Below are positions 1 to 8,485 of a stretch of 64,000 bases of DNA, piece after piece. Source of the stretch: DASZRZ01 sp963732925. GTDB lineage: Bacteria; Acidobacteriota; Terriglobia; Terriglobales; Acidobacteriaceae. Position 1 is the first letter of the stretch. Each line of letters opens with the position of its first letter. The stretch spans positions 124,001 through 188,000 of the forward strand of contig CAVTBJ010000011.1 in NCBI GenBank assembly GCA_963732925.1, given 5' to 3'. The notes beneath the pieces are model-generated. The model was not told where the DNA came from, made no database searches, and saw only the letters and a list, made by a program, of their open reading frames with translations. The translations under genes were made by a program, and so were the position numbers.

Positions 1-648
1 GAAGAAGCGCTCTATCCTCCATTGGCAAAACAGCACCGGCTCCTCGCGCATGTTTCGAATCACCGCTACTATAGCGTGGGAGCGTTGCATCGCTTGCCCC
101 GGACGGAAGCATTCTTTGGCCAGGGTCCGGCGGTAATTTTGGATCGTGACGGCGTCATCAACAGGAAACCACCCCGGGCGGAATATGTTCGCTCGTGGGC
201 AGAATTTCAGTGGATGCCGGGAGCGAAAGAGTCACTCCGCCTTTTCAGAGAAGCAGGCTTCCGCGTGCTTGTGGTTTCCAATCAGGCAGGAATCGGACGC
301 GGAGCCATGACGGAAGCCGATCTGGCAGATATCCACGACAGGTTCAAGTTGGAAGTCGAGGCCGCCGGCGGGCACATCGATGCTATCTACCATTGTCCGC
401 ACGACTGGAACGAGGGCTGCGAATGTCGTAAACCGGCTCCCGGTATGTTGTTTCAAGCCCATCGTGATTTCGATCTTGATCTGCGCCGCACCTGCTTTAT
501 CGGTGACGACGAAAGGGACGGGATTGCCGCCGATGCCGCCGGCTGTCCGTTCATGATGGTTTCTCAAGAGCGATCCCTGCTTGATTGCACGCGAGAGTTG
601 ATCGCTCGTGCCGGCTCCGCACGGCAACTTCAGGATCTCAGCATTTAA
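1..648 (+). CDS. Bifunctional sugar nucleotidyltransferase / HAD phosphatase (HddC-GmhB type), 5' partial
   Basis: The reading frame is open to the left edge of the window, so only the C-terminal end of the first domain is present. The residues before the phosphatase (motif YYSVGALHRLP) match the end of NDP-sugar pyrophosphorylase domains in known nucleotidyltransferase-HAD fusions. The second domain starts near base 136 with the HAD motif DRDGVIN, followed by SNQAGIGRG (motif II) and FIGDDERDG (motif IV), plus the Cys/His zinc-binding cluster typical of heptose-bisphosphate phosphatases (CPHDW..GCECRKP). Expected role: removal of the 1- or 7-phosphate and activation to NDP-heptose. The heptose kinase gene two positions downstream supports this. 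A TTG at 22 could be called as a start, but it would cut the fusion, so I do not use it. Confidence 0.8.
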   Translation, partial: EEALYPPLAKQHRLLAHVSNHRYYSVGALHRLPRTEAFFGQGPAVILDRDGVINRKPPRAEYVRSWAEFQWMPGAKESLRLFREAGFRVLVVSNQAGIGRGAMTEADLADIHDRFKLEVEAAGGHIDAIYHCPHDWNEGCECRKPAPGMLFQAHRDFDLDLRRTCFIGDDERDGIAADAAGCPFMMVSQERSLLDCTRELIARAGSARQLQDLSI

Positions 649-692
649 ATTTTTCAGGAACGCTCCAGCGTTTTCCGGAGGACACAACGAGA

Positions 693-1769
693 ATGACGAA
701 ACGGGTTTTAGTTACAGGCCACAACGGTTATATCGGCTCGGTGATGGTTCCGGTGCTGGTTTCCGCCGGCATGAATGTCGTAGGCTACGACACCGGCTAT
801 TTCCGCGAGTGCACCCTGGTCTCCAATGCCCTCGAAGTTCCGGCGATTACCAAGGACATTCGTGATCTTACCAGCCGGGACCTGGAAGGCTTCGACGCCG
901 TGGTCCACCTGGCAGCGCTGAGCAATGATCCCATTGGCAACCTGCGGGAAAACTGGACGGAAGCGATCAACCACGAATCTTCCGTCAAGCTGGCGGAACT
1001 GGCCAAGGCTGCAGGTGTAGAGCGTTTTCTGTTCTCTTCCTCCTGCATCATGTATGGCATGTCGGCGACCGAGGTGGTCAACGAAGAGTCGCCGCTGGCC
1101 CCGCAAACGGAATATGCACGTTCCAAGGTAAAGAGCGAGCGAGCCATCACCGAGCTGGCGGGAGACGGATTTTCTCCCGTATTTCTTCGGAACGGCACGG
1201 TCTATGGATTGTCGCCGCGCATGCGGTTTGACACGGTTTTCAACAACCTGATGGGCTCGGCGGTCTCGACCGGCAAGGTCATCGTCTACAGCGACGGGAA
1301 GCCCTGGCGTCCCGTGCTCCACGTGCGGGACGTGTCACGGGCTTTCTTGACGGTGTTGAATGCGCCGGCCGGCCTGATTCACAACCAGGCGTTTAATCTG
1401 GGAAGCAATCATCTGAACTGCCGTATTATCGAGCTGGCGGAAATTGTCACCCGTACCGTGCCCGGCTGTGAGCTTCAGGTCATTGCGCAGAAGGGGGCAG
1501 ACCAGCGGACTTATAAGGCCGACTTCGGAAAGTTCCGTCGAACCTTCCCGGAATTTGAATTTGAATTCGACCCGACCAAGGGTGGACAGGAGCTCTATGA
1601 GAGCTTCCTGCAGGCGGGCGTGAATCAATCGAAGTTTGATGACAAGAAGTTTACGCGCCTGAAGTGGCTCAATCACTTGCTTGCCAGCGGTATGCTTGAC
1701 GATTCACTCCGCTGGACCGCCACTTCGGGCGTGAATGCCGAATCCTCATTTGCCGGTCAGAGGGCGTAG
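693..1769 (+). CDS. NAD-dependent sugar epimerase/dehydratase (extended SDR)
   Basis: This is a 358-residue Rossmann protein. It opens with VLVTGHNGYIG (GxxGxxG NAD-binding motif), then has SSSCIMYG, and YARSK, which supplies the catalytic Tyr and Lys (YxxxK). The start at 693 is preceded by GGAGG at 677-681, so the longer frame back to 585 is rejected. It lies between the nucleotidyltransferase/phosphatase fusion and the heptose kinase, so a GDP-heptose or related NDP-sugar is the likely substrate. Epimerase and 4,6-dehydratase cannot be told apart from sequence alone. The C-terminal end after about residue 330 is family-variable. Confidence 0.85.
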   Translation: MTKRVLVTGHNGYIGSVMVPVLVSAGMNVVGYDTGYFRECTLVSNALEVPAITKDIRDLTSRDLEGFDAVVHLAALSNDPIGNLRENWTEAINHESSVKLAELAKAAGVERFLFSSSCIMYGMSATEVVNEESPLAPQTEYARSKVKSERAITELAGDGFSPVFLRNGTVYGLSPRMRFDTVFNNLMGSAVSTGKVIVYSDGKPWRPVLHVRDVSRAFLTVLNAPAGLIHNQAFNLGSNHLNCRIIELAEIVTRTVPGCELQVIAQKGADQRTYKADFGKFRRTFPEFEFEFDPTKGGQELYESFLQAGVNQSKFDDKKFTRLKWLNHLLASGMLDDSLRWTATSGVNAESSFAGQRA

Positions 1770-1781
1770 AAGAGGGCAATT

Positions 1782-2801
1782 ATGGCCAATAGGTTGCAGC
1801 GTTCGCCCTCGATGGTTCTGACCCGTACGCCCTTGCGCATCAGTTTTGCCGGGGGCGGCACCGATCTGGAGGACTTCTACAAGCGCGGCTACGGAGCTGT
1901 GCTGAGCACCGCTATCGACAAGTACATCTACGTGACCGTAAAACGGCACGGCGAGGTCTTCAGCGAACGCATCCGCCTGAACTACTCGCGCAGCGAGGCG
2001 GTCCAGCAGATCGACGAAATCGAAAACAATATCGCTCGTGAGTGCCTGCGGTTTCTTCAGATCGATCCGCCCATTTACATCAGTACTGTAGGTGATCTCC
2101 CGGCGTCGACGGGACTCGGCGGATCCAGTGCCTTCACCGTCGGGCTGCTGAATGCACTGCACGCGTTTCGAGGGGAGCGCGTCTCTGCCGGCCAGCTGGC
2201 GGAAGAAGCGTGCCACATTGAAATCGATGTGCTGAAGGAACCCATCGGCAAGCAGGACCAGTACATTGCTGCCTTCGGCGGCCTGAATTTTCTTTGTTTC
2301 AACGCCGACGGCGGCGTGACCGTGGAGCCAGTGCGAGCCCGTAACGGGACGCTGAAGGAACTGTTTTCGCACACCATGATCTTCTGGACGGGCCACCAGC
2401 GGGACACCAGCAAGGTGTTGACCGAGCAGAAGGCGAATACCGACCAGAAGTTGGAACAGCTCTATCGGATGCGGGAACATGCCCGCCGTCTTCAGGCGCT
2501 TACCTGTAACGGGCACTTCGACGTGTTGTCGTTCGGCGAAATTCTGGACGAGACCTGGCAATTGAAGCGGCAGCTGGCGAACACGATTACCAATCAGCAG
2601 ATCGACGACTGGTATGAGAAGGCGCGCAAAGCTGGCGCCTGCGGGGGCAAAATTTGCGGTGCCGGTGGTGGCGGCTTTCTGCTGATGCTGGTTAAGCCGG
2701 AGTTCCGCGAAGGGGTGCGTGCGGCCCTGCACGACCTTCCCGAAGTCTCTGTAGACTTCGAAGCGCACGGATCCCAGGTCATCATGCCTTTTCTCGATTA
2801 G
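1782..2801 (+). CDS. hddA: GHMP-family D-glycero-D-manno-heptose 7-phosphate kinase
   Basis: This is a 339-residue GHMP kinase. RTPLRISFAGGGTDL near residue 15 is the characteristic N-terminal motif of HddA-like kinases. The ATP loop is PASTGLGGSSAFTVG, around residue 108, and the C-terminal GHMP motif is KICGAGGGGF. It starts 12 bases after the epimerase stop, with AGAGGG just upstream, so the two genes are probably co-transcribed. It phosphorylates heptose-7-phosphate at the anomeric position, giving the substrate for the phosphatase and nucleotidyltransferase fused upstream. A second ATG at 1812 would give a slightly shorter protein. The family also contains fucose and galactose kinases, but the neighbours favour heptose. 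Confidence 0.85.
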   Translation: MANRLQRSPSMVLTRTPLRISFAGGGTDLEDFYKRGYGAVLSTAIDKYIYVTVKRHGEVFSERIRLNYSRSEAVQQIDEIENNIARECLRFLQIDPPIYISTVGDLPASTGLGGSSAFTVGLLNALHAFRGERVSAGQLAEEACHIEIDVLKEPIGKQDQYIAAFGGLNFLCFNADGGVTVEPVRARNGTLKELFSHTMIFWTGHQRDTSKVLTEQKANTDQKLEQLYRMREHARRLQALTCNGHFDVLSFGEILDETWQLKRQLANTITNQQIDDWYEKARKAGACGGKICGAGGGGFLLMLVKPEFREGVRAALHDLPEVSVDFEAHGSQVIMPFLD

Positions 2802-2907
2802 GGGAAGTTCTGCTCGGGGCCGAGTAGGCTTTTGCTTCGCCGATCGATACGCTAGACTGCGGTATGGTCCTGGGGGGTCATTTCCCGGAACCGAGTCATC
2901 CTTGTCT

Positions 2908-3483
2908 ATGATCTTCAGTGAGACCCGTCTGCAAGGCGCCTACATTCTGGAACCAGAAAAGAAGGTGGACGATCGCGGTTTCTTCGCCCGGCTCTGGTGC
3001 CAGAAGGAGTTGCAAGCTCGGGGCCTGCCCTCCCAGTTTGTGCAGAGTAACGTTTCCTACAACCGGAGCCAGGGCACTCTGCGCGGAATGCATTGGCAGC
3101 TAGCTCCTTTTGAAGAAGATAAACTCATACGCTGCACCCGCGGTGCAATTTACCTCGTCATGCTGGATTTGCGCGCGAAGAGCGCTTCTTTCAAGGAGTG
3201 GATCTCCGTGGAACTGAGCGCGATCAACTATAGATCGGCCTTTTTACCCAAAGGCCTGGCGGCCGGCTTTCTAACTCTGCAAGAGGACTCGGAGATCGTC
3301 TACCACATGACCGAGTTTTTCGCTCCCGAGTACGGCGCCGGTGCGCGCTACAACGACCCGGCATTTGGAATTGTGTGGCCGGCGCCGGTGCGCGTAATCT
3401 CGGAGAAGGATCAAAGTTGGCCCGATTTTTCCGGCGGAACACCGAACACCATTACCCATAGCCGCCGCGTCGAAAAGAAGTGA
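2908..3483 (+). CDS. dTDP-4-dehydrorhamnose 3,5-epimerase-like (RmlC/cupin) protein
   Basis: This cupin-fold protein has the RmlC signatures: VDDRGFFAR near the start, QSNVSYN, and LRGMHWQ with the catalytic His. It also has AIYLVMLDLR, LPKGLAAGF and YHMTEFFAPEYG with the Tyr, then YNDPAFGI. At about 191 residues it is of normal length. I chose ATG 2908; a TTG six bases earlier is possible and neither has a strong Shine-Dalgarno sequence. The genes around it make GDP-heptose rather than dTDP-rhamnose, so it may epimerise a 4-keto-heptose at C3/C5. That is inference. Just upstream, at 2812-2835, is a short GC hairpin followed by Ts that might end the previous transcript. Confidence 0.8.
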   Translation: MIFSETRLQGAYILEPEKKVDDRGFFARLWCQKELQARGLPSQFVQSNVSYNRSQGTLRGMHWQLAPFEEDKLIRCTRGAIYLVMLDLRAKSASFKEWISVELSAINYRSAFLPKGLAAGFLTLQEDSEIVYHMTEFFAPEYGAGARYNDPAFGIVWPAPVRVISEKDQSWPDFSGGTPNTITHSRRVEKK

Positions 3484-3514
3484 CCCGGGCCGGAGGGAAT
3501 TCAACAAGGAACTC

Positions 3515-4825
3515 ATGACAACTTCCGACGCCGCTGTTTCCTCGATTCAGGATGTAGGTGCGCAGGCTTACGGCATGGCCCGGGAGTTGTTTCCCATCTG
3601 CCGCAGTCTTACCGGAGAAGGCAATCGCCAGACCCTGCGAATCCTGGCCGGGCATATCCCATTGCAAATCCATGAAATCCCAAGCGGAACTGAGGCCTTT
3701 GACTGGACGGTTCCCAAAGAGTGGAATATTCGCGATGCCTACATCAAGAATCTCCGAGGCGAGCGGATCGTGGACTTCACCCGCTGCAACCTGCATGTTA
3801 TGGGCTACAGCACGCCGGTGGATGCTGTAATGCCTCTCCAGGAATTGAAGAAGCATCTGGTCAGCGAACCCAATTACCCGGACTGGGTACCCTACCGCAC
3901 CAGCTATTACAAAGAAGCCTGGGCCTTCTGTGTGACTCAGAATCAGTTGCTGGGCATGCAGGATGCGGAATACGAGGTGCGCATCGATTCGACTCTGGCC
4001 GATGGGAACATGACCTTTGGAGAACTCTATCTGCCGGGCACGACCGAAGAGGAAGTGCTGATCTCCACCCACATCTGCCATCCCTCGCTCTGTAACGACA
4101 ATCTCTCAGGGATCACGGTTGCCGCTTTCCTGGCCAAAGCCCTTGCCGCAAGCCAGCGGCGCTACTCCTATCGCTTCCTCTTTGTGCCGGGAAACATAGG
4201 AGCGATTTACTGGCTGTCGCGGAATGAAGACCGCGTGGCCAACATTCGGCACGGGCTGGTCCTGTCAAATCTGGGAGACGGAGGCGCCTTCGTCTATAAG
4301 AGAAGCCGGCGAGGCGACGCGGCCATCGACCGCTGCGTGGCCAATGTTTTGGCCCATTCCGGAGAGCACAAGCTGATTGACTTTTCGCCTTACGGTTATG
4401 ATGAGCGCCAGTATTGCTCTCCCGGCTTCAACCTGCCGATTGGGCGCTTGAGCCGCACGCCCCACGGAGAGTTTCCCGAATATCACACTTCGGCCGACAA
4501 TTTGGACCTGGTCAGGCCGGAGTACCTGGGAGAGTCCTACGCCAAGTGCCTGGAGATCCTGCAGGTGCTCGAGGGGGACCGGTACTACAAGAATCAGAAC
4601 CCCAAGTGCGAACCTCTCCTGGGAAAGCGCAATCTTTACGGAAGTGTCGGGGGTTTGCGGCACATGCCCAACCAGCAGTTGGCATTGCTGTGGGTTCTAA
4701 ATCTCTCGGACGGCGATTACAGCCTGCTGGATATCTCAGAGCGGTCCGGGTTGCCCTTTGCGACGATCAAGGCCGCCGCGGATGCTTTAGCCGGCACCGA
4801 TTTGCTTAGGGAAATACGTCTTTAA
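3515..4825 (+). CDS. DUF4910 (aminopeptidase-like) protein of a polysaccharide cluster
   Basis: This is a 436-residue protein of the DUF4910/DUF2172 family. The core is an M28-like zinc peptidase fold. STHICHPSLCNDNLSG near residue 190 and EYHTSADN near residue 327 contain the predicted metal ligands (His, Asp, His). The last 80 residues look like a winged-helix domain (LLDISERSGLPFATIKAAADAL). AAGGAA lies upstream with good spacing. Members of this family recur in O-antigen and capsule clusters, where their substrate is not established. They may act on amide groups of modified sugars. I recognise the family but not a proven reaction. Confidence 0.75.
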   Translation: MTTSDAAVSSIQDVGAQAYGMARELFPICRSLTGEGNRQTLRILAGHIPLQIHEIPSGTEAFDWTVPKEWNIRDAYIKNLRGERIVDFTRCNLHVMGYSTPVDAVMPLQELKKHLVSEPNYPDWVPYRTSYYKEAWAFCVTQNQLLGMQDAEYEVRIDSTLADGNMTFGELYLPGTTEEEVLISTHICHPSLCNDNLSGITVAAFLAKALAASQRRYSYRFLFVPGNIGAIYWLSRNEDRVANIRHGLVLSNLGDGGAFVYKRSRRGDAAIDRCVANVLAHSGEHKLIDFSPYGYDERQYCSPGFNLPIGRLSRTPHGEFPEYHTSADNLDLVRPEYLGESYAKCLEILQVLEGDRYYKNQNPKCEPLLGKRNLYGSVGGLRHMPNQQLALLWVLNLSDGDYSLLDISERSGLPFATIKAAADALAGTDLLREIRL

Positions 4826-4884
4826 GGCGCTTTGACGGCAAGCTGCAGCGCCATGGGGCCTCTTGCAGTGCTTAGTCGCAGTGC

Positions 4885-6174
4885 TTAATCGAGGACCCGG
4901 ACCGACGGAATCGCCACCACGAACTTTCCTCCCCATGACCTGATATAGGACGTCTGCTCGATGATCTCATCGGCGAGATTCCAGGGCAGGATTAGAACGT
5001 AGTCAGGCCGGGTTTCTTTGTAGCGATCCGGAGAGTAGATGGGAATATGAGTTCCGGGAAGGAAGTGGTCCTGCTTCGCCGGATTCAGGTCGACTGTGTA
5101 GTCGAGAAAGTCAGTGCCGATGCCGCAATAATTGAGCAGGGTATTACCCTTGGCCGGAGCGCCATAGCCAACAATGTGCTTCCCGGCGCGCTTCAGCGGA
5201 ATCAAGAACTCCAGCAGGCTGCGCTTCAGCTCCTTCACACGCTCAGGAAAGGTCTCGTAGAACTTGAGCGAGTTCACGCCAGCCGCTAATTCGCGGGATC
5301 TCAGTTGCTCAACCCTGGGACTGACCGGGATGTTCTTATTCTCAGCGTGGCAGGAGAAGATGCGAATCGACCCACCGTGCTGCGGCTGCTCCTCGACGTC
5401 GAAGACCCGCAGTCCATGGTGCTCGAAGACCTTTTCGATGGTGTAAAAGGAAAGGTACGAGAAGTGTTCGTGATAGATGGTGTCGAACTTGATGTCGCGC
5501 ACCATAGGCATGAAATATTGGAACTGCGTGGAAAGAATCCCTTCCGGCCTGAGCAGCACCTTGAATCCGCCAACGAAATCATTGAGGTCCGGTACGTGAG
5601 GGAGCACGTTATTGGCGATGAGCAAATGAGGCCGATGTCCCGCGGCCGCCAGTTCGCGCGCGCTCTCTACTCCGAAAAACTTGCAGACTGTAGGAATGCC
5701 CTTTTGCTGCGCCACTTCGGCAACATTGGCCGCCGGTTCAACTCCCAGCACCGGAACCGAGTGCTGCTGGAAGTACTGGAGCAGGTAACCGTCATTGCTC
5801 GCGATCTCCATCACCGGAGTTTCGGGTCCAAGATGGAAACGGCTAACCAGCGAGTTCACGTAATCGTGGGCATGTTGCAACCAGCTGTCGGAAAATGACG
5901 AGAAATAGGCGTAGTTGCCAAAGATTGCAGCCGGCGATTCAAATTCCTCAAGCTGTACCAGGAAGCACCGATCGCAGAGATAAGCGTGCAGCGGGAAAAA
6001 GGGCTCCATGGAATTGAGCTGGTCACGCCGCAGGTAGGAATTCGCCATCGGCGACATTCCGAGGTCAATGAAAGTGCGGGTCAGGGGAGCTTTGCAAAAG
6101 CGGCAAGAAAGCTGGTTCTGCCGCTCGTTGGCGGCAGCTCCGGAAACGCACAGTTCATCGGCTGCAGTGTTCAT
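4885..6174 (-). CDS. SAM-dependent sugar C-methyltransferase
   Basis: This is a 429-residue three-domain protein. The N-terminal zinc-binding segment has CRFCK and LCDRC (Methyltransf_13 type). A class I SAM domain follows, with the glycine-poor motif VMEIASNDGYLL near residue 115. The C-terminal domain contains GYGAPAKGNTLLNYCG, the Methyltransf_14 signature. This arrangement is that of NovU/TylC3-like NDP-4-keto-sugar C-methyltransferases. I use ATG 6174 because AGGAGA lies six bases upstream; a longer frame to 6204 lacks this. It is convergent with the genes to its left but fits the same sugar-modification theme. Confidence 0.85.
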   Translation of the reverse strand: MNTAADELCVSGAAANERQNQLSCRFCKAPLTRTFIDLGMSPMANSYLRRDQLNSMEPFFPLHAYLCDRCFLVQLEEFESPAAIFGNYAYFSSFSDSWLQHAHDYVNSLVSRFHLGPETPVMEIASNDGYLLQYFQQHSVPVLGVEPAANVAEVAQQKGIPTVCKFFGVESARELAAAGHRPHLLIANNVLPHVPDLNDFVGGFKVLLRPEGILSTQFQYFMPMVRDIKFDTIYHEHFSYLSFYTIEKVFEHHGLRVFDVEEQPQHGGSIRIFSCHAENKNIPVSPRVEQLRSRELAAGVNSLKFYETFPERVKELKRSLLEFLIPLKRAGKHIVGYGAPAKGNTLLNYCGIGTDFLDYTVDLNPAKQDHFLPGTHIPIYSPDRYKETRPDYVLILPWNLADEIIEQTSYIRSWGGKFVVAIPSVRVLD

Positions 6175-6492
6175 GGTGTCTCCTACAATCCACCGCAGCG
6201 GCACTTGGCTGTCGCACGCCCGGTTCCTGAATGAAAGGCAGTAGTGAAAAAGTTAGCATAGGAGGTGCATCGGGGAGCGTCAAGTCACCTCAGTAACGCT
6301 CGTAAGGGAGCATTTCGCATTGCTCTTAGGTACAATTGAACCAGTAGTTTACGGGAAAAGTCCTTATCTGCTCTGCACTTAGGCAAGGGAGCGCGGTCGG
6401 TCCCAAGATTCAGGGTATGCTTTCGGCCAACAGTCGGGTGCGCTGCGGAAGGATAGAACTCAGGGGCTCATAGCTCCTGGACGAGGGCGCGG
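6175..6492. other. Divergent intergenic region (318 bp)
   Basis: This lies between the minus-strand methyltransferase and the plus-strand SDR, so it should hold promoters in both directions. The only suggestive element is TACAAT near 6335, which resembles a -10 hexamer, without a convincing -35. No gene, repeat or RNA structure is recognised. Confidence 0.4.
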
Positions 6493-7206
6493 ATGGCGGA
6501 TTCGCAGGTCGCAGTGGTCACGGGTGCCGGAAGTGGTATCGGCTGTGCCGTGGCAAAAGCTCTTGCCGCAAGCGGAAAGACGGTTTGGCTGGTAGGTCGT
6601 ACACGGGAGAAACTACAGCAAGTTGCCAGCGAAATCGGTTCTGGTGCGGAGATTTGCGCTGCCGACATTACCTCAGAAGCGGATTTGCGCGGGCTGCTCA
6701 AGCGACTGCAATCACGGGCGGCCGGCGTGGATGTTCTGGTTCATTGCGCGGGAGTGATCGTCACCGGGAAGCTGGAGGAAGCGAACATCGCAGACCTGGA
6801 TTCGCAATACCAGGTCCATCTGCGGGGGCCGTATCTCCTCACGCAGTTGCTGCTGCCTCTGCTGAAAGCGGCATCCGGCCAAGTTGTTTTCATGAACTCC
6901 AGCGCTGGTCTCGTCGCCCGTTCCGGCAGCGGACAATATTCGGCCACGTTTTCTGCGCTGAAGGCGATTGCGGAAAGCCTGCGCGCCGAAGTGAACCAGT
7001 ACGGCATTCGCGTGCTGAACGTGTTCCCCGGACGAACCGCCACTCCGCGGCAGGAAGATTTGTACAGAAAATCCGGAGCAGAATACCGGCCGGCGCTGCT
7101 GATGCAACCTGAGGATGTCGCCACCATGGTCATGGCGGCTCTTAACCTGGCCAGGACGGCGGAAGTGACTGAGATCAGCATGCGGCCACTTCTCAAATCA
7201 TACTGA
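6493..7206 (+). CDS. Short-chain dehydrogenase/reductase lacking the usual catalytic Lys
   Basis: This is a 237-residue classical-length SDR. The cofactor motif TGAGSGIG is near residue 11, and HCAGV (equivalent to NNAG) is near residue 85. MNSSAG carries the catalytic Ser. The active-site Tyr is present in QYSATFSALKA, but the position four residues later, normally Lys, is Phe; the usual text here is YSATKFALKA. The reading frame is intact on both sides, so this is a substitution and not an indel artefact. It starts the plus-strand run with three glycosyltransferases. A reductase for a sugar or lipid intermediate is possible; if the Phe is real, activity may be altered. Confidence 0.8.
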   Translation: MADSQVAVVTGAGSGIGCAVAKALAASGKTVWLVGRTREKLQQVASEIGSGAEICAADITSEADLRGLLKRLQSRAAGVDVLVHCAGVIVTGKLEEANIADLDSQYQVHLRGPYLLTQLLLPLLKAASGQVVFMNSSAGLVARSGSGQYSATFSALKAIAESLRAEVNQYGIRVLNVFPGRTATPRQEDLYRKSGAEYRPALLMQPEDVATMVMAALNLARTAEVTEISMRPLLKSY

Positions 7207-7264
7207 CTCTTTGCTTTCAACTGCTGATCGTTGGCCGGAATTATTTCGAAATTAGGAACCAGCT

Positions 7265-8479
7265 ATGAGCCCTTCGGACTCCAGTCGCGTGTCGGTCCTG
7301 ATCCCGACCTACAACCGGGCGCGATTCCTGGGTGAGTCTGTCCGCAGCGTGCTGGGGCAAACGGTGCGTCCGCTGGAAGTTTTCATCATCGATGACGGCT
7401 CGACCGAAGACACGGCCAGCGTGGTGGCGGAGTTTGGCAAAGCCATTCGCTATATCCGTAAGGAAAACGGGGGCAAATCCACCGCCATCAATCTCGGGCT
7501 GCAACAGATTCAGGGCGACTTCGTATGGGTAATGGACGACGACGATGTTGCTCTTCCGGATGCGCTGGAGCGACATCTGGCTGCGTTCGTAGCCCGTCCT
7601 GAGGCAGGATTTACCTACAGCGGCTTTATCTGGGGCAGTACGCAGCCGGACGGGACAATTGCTCCCGGGGAAGAGTCCCGGCTGCCGCAGTTCGCCGAGG
7701 AAGAGTTCTTTGTGCGGCTCATGGAGCGGAACTTTATCCGCGGGTCACCGGCCATGGTGGTGCGAGCCTCGTGTTATGGAGAAGTGGGCAGTTACGACAC
7801 GGCTTTCATCCGCTCCCAGGATTATGAAATGACTCTGCGTCTGGCGGAGCGATTCTCTTCCGCGCGCGTAAATGGCCCTACCTATTACTATCGAGCTCAC
7901 GAAGGAGAGCGGGGAAGCGCAAGCGCGCGCTTTGATGGACGCGATGTTTACCAGCGCTGGCGCGAATTCAACCGGATCATCTTCCGTAGGCTGCGCGAAC
8001 GGCTTCCCCTGGAGCGCTACCTGCCCAGCCAGGGGACAACGTTGGAGGGGGCGGAAAGGAAGCGGCGTGCGCTGTTGCAACGCATGACAATTATGGCCTG
8101 TAACGGCTTAGAGACCGAGATGCTTGCCGACTTGCAGGAGGCGGTGGGTATGCCCGGCGACTTGCCGCTAGCCGAGGAGGAAAAGGCAATTGTCCGCCGG
8201 GCGGTGGAGTATCCAGTGGCCAGCGAACCGCTTTTCTCGCCCGATTTTCTGCGGCAGGCTCGTCGCGCATGTAGCGGACGAGTTGGGAAGCAGATCGCCC
8301 GGGAACTGACCCGCGCGCTTTACTGGCGGCTGGGGCCGTACGCCGAGAGCCGCGACCTTGCGGGAGTCGTGCGATTTTCCCGGGCTCTTCTGGCCTTCGG
8401 CGGCATCAGCGGGCTGGCGTCCACCGCTTCCGCCAAGTTTTACCCCGGCACGAAAGTGCAAGGGACTTCGGCGCACTAG
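7265..8479 (+). CDS. Family 2 glycosyltransferase
   Basis: This is a 404-residue cytoplasmic GT-A enzyme. The N-terminus reads VSVLIPTYNRARFLGES, with the nucleotide-binding strand and IIDDGSTEDT. VMDDDD near residue 94 is the metal-binding DxD motif. The catalytic region includes SQDYEMTLRL near residue 184. There is no membrane helix. The C-terminal 150 residues are specific to this protein. It is followed after six bases by another GT2 gene, which implies translational coupling. The donor and acceptor sugars cannot be read from sequence. Confidence 0.88.
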   Translation: MSPSDSSRVSVLIPTYNRARFLGESVRSVLGQTVRPLEVFIIDDGSTEDTASVVAEFGKAIRYIRKENGGKSTAINLGLQQIQGDFVWVMDDDDVALPDALERHLAAFVARPEAGFTYSGFIWGSTQPDGTIAPGEESRLPQFAEEEFFVRLMERNFIRGSPAMVVRASCYGEVGSYDTAFIRSQDYEMTLRLAERFSSARVNGPTYYYRAHEGERGSASARFDGRDVYQRWREFNRIIFRRLRERLPLERYLPSQGTTLEGAERKRRALLQRMTIMACNGLETEMLADLQEAVGMPGDLPLAEEEKAIVRRAVEYPVASEPLFSPDFLRQARRACSGRVGKQIARELTRALYWRLGPYAESRDLAGVVRFSRALLAFGGISGLASTASAKFYPGTKVQGTSAH

Positions 8480-8485
8480 CGATCC

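Noticed and set aside
1746..2768. 340-codon open frame on the minus strand opposite the heptose kinase
   Set aside because: It is the mirror of the GHMP kinase gene, which has all family motifs. The antisense text has no recognisable domain.
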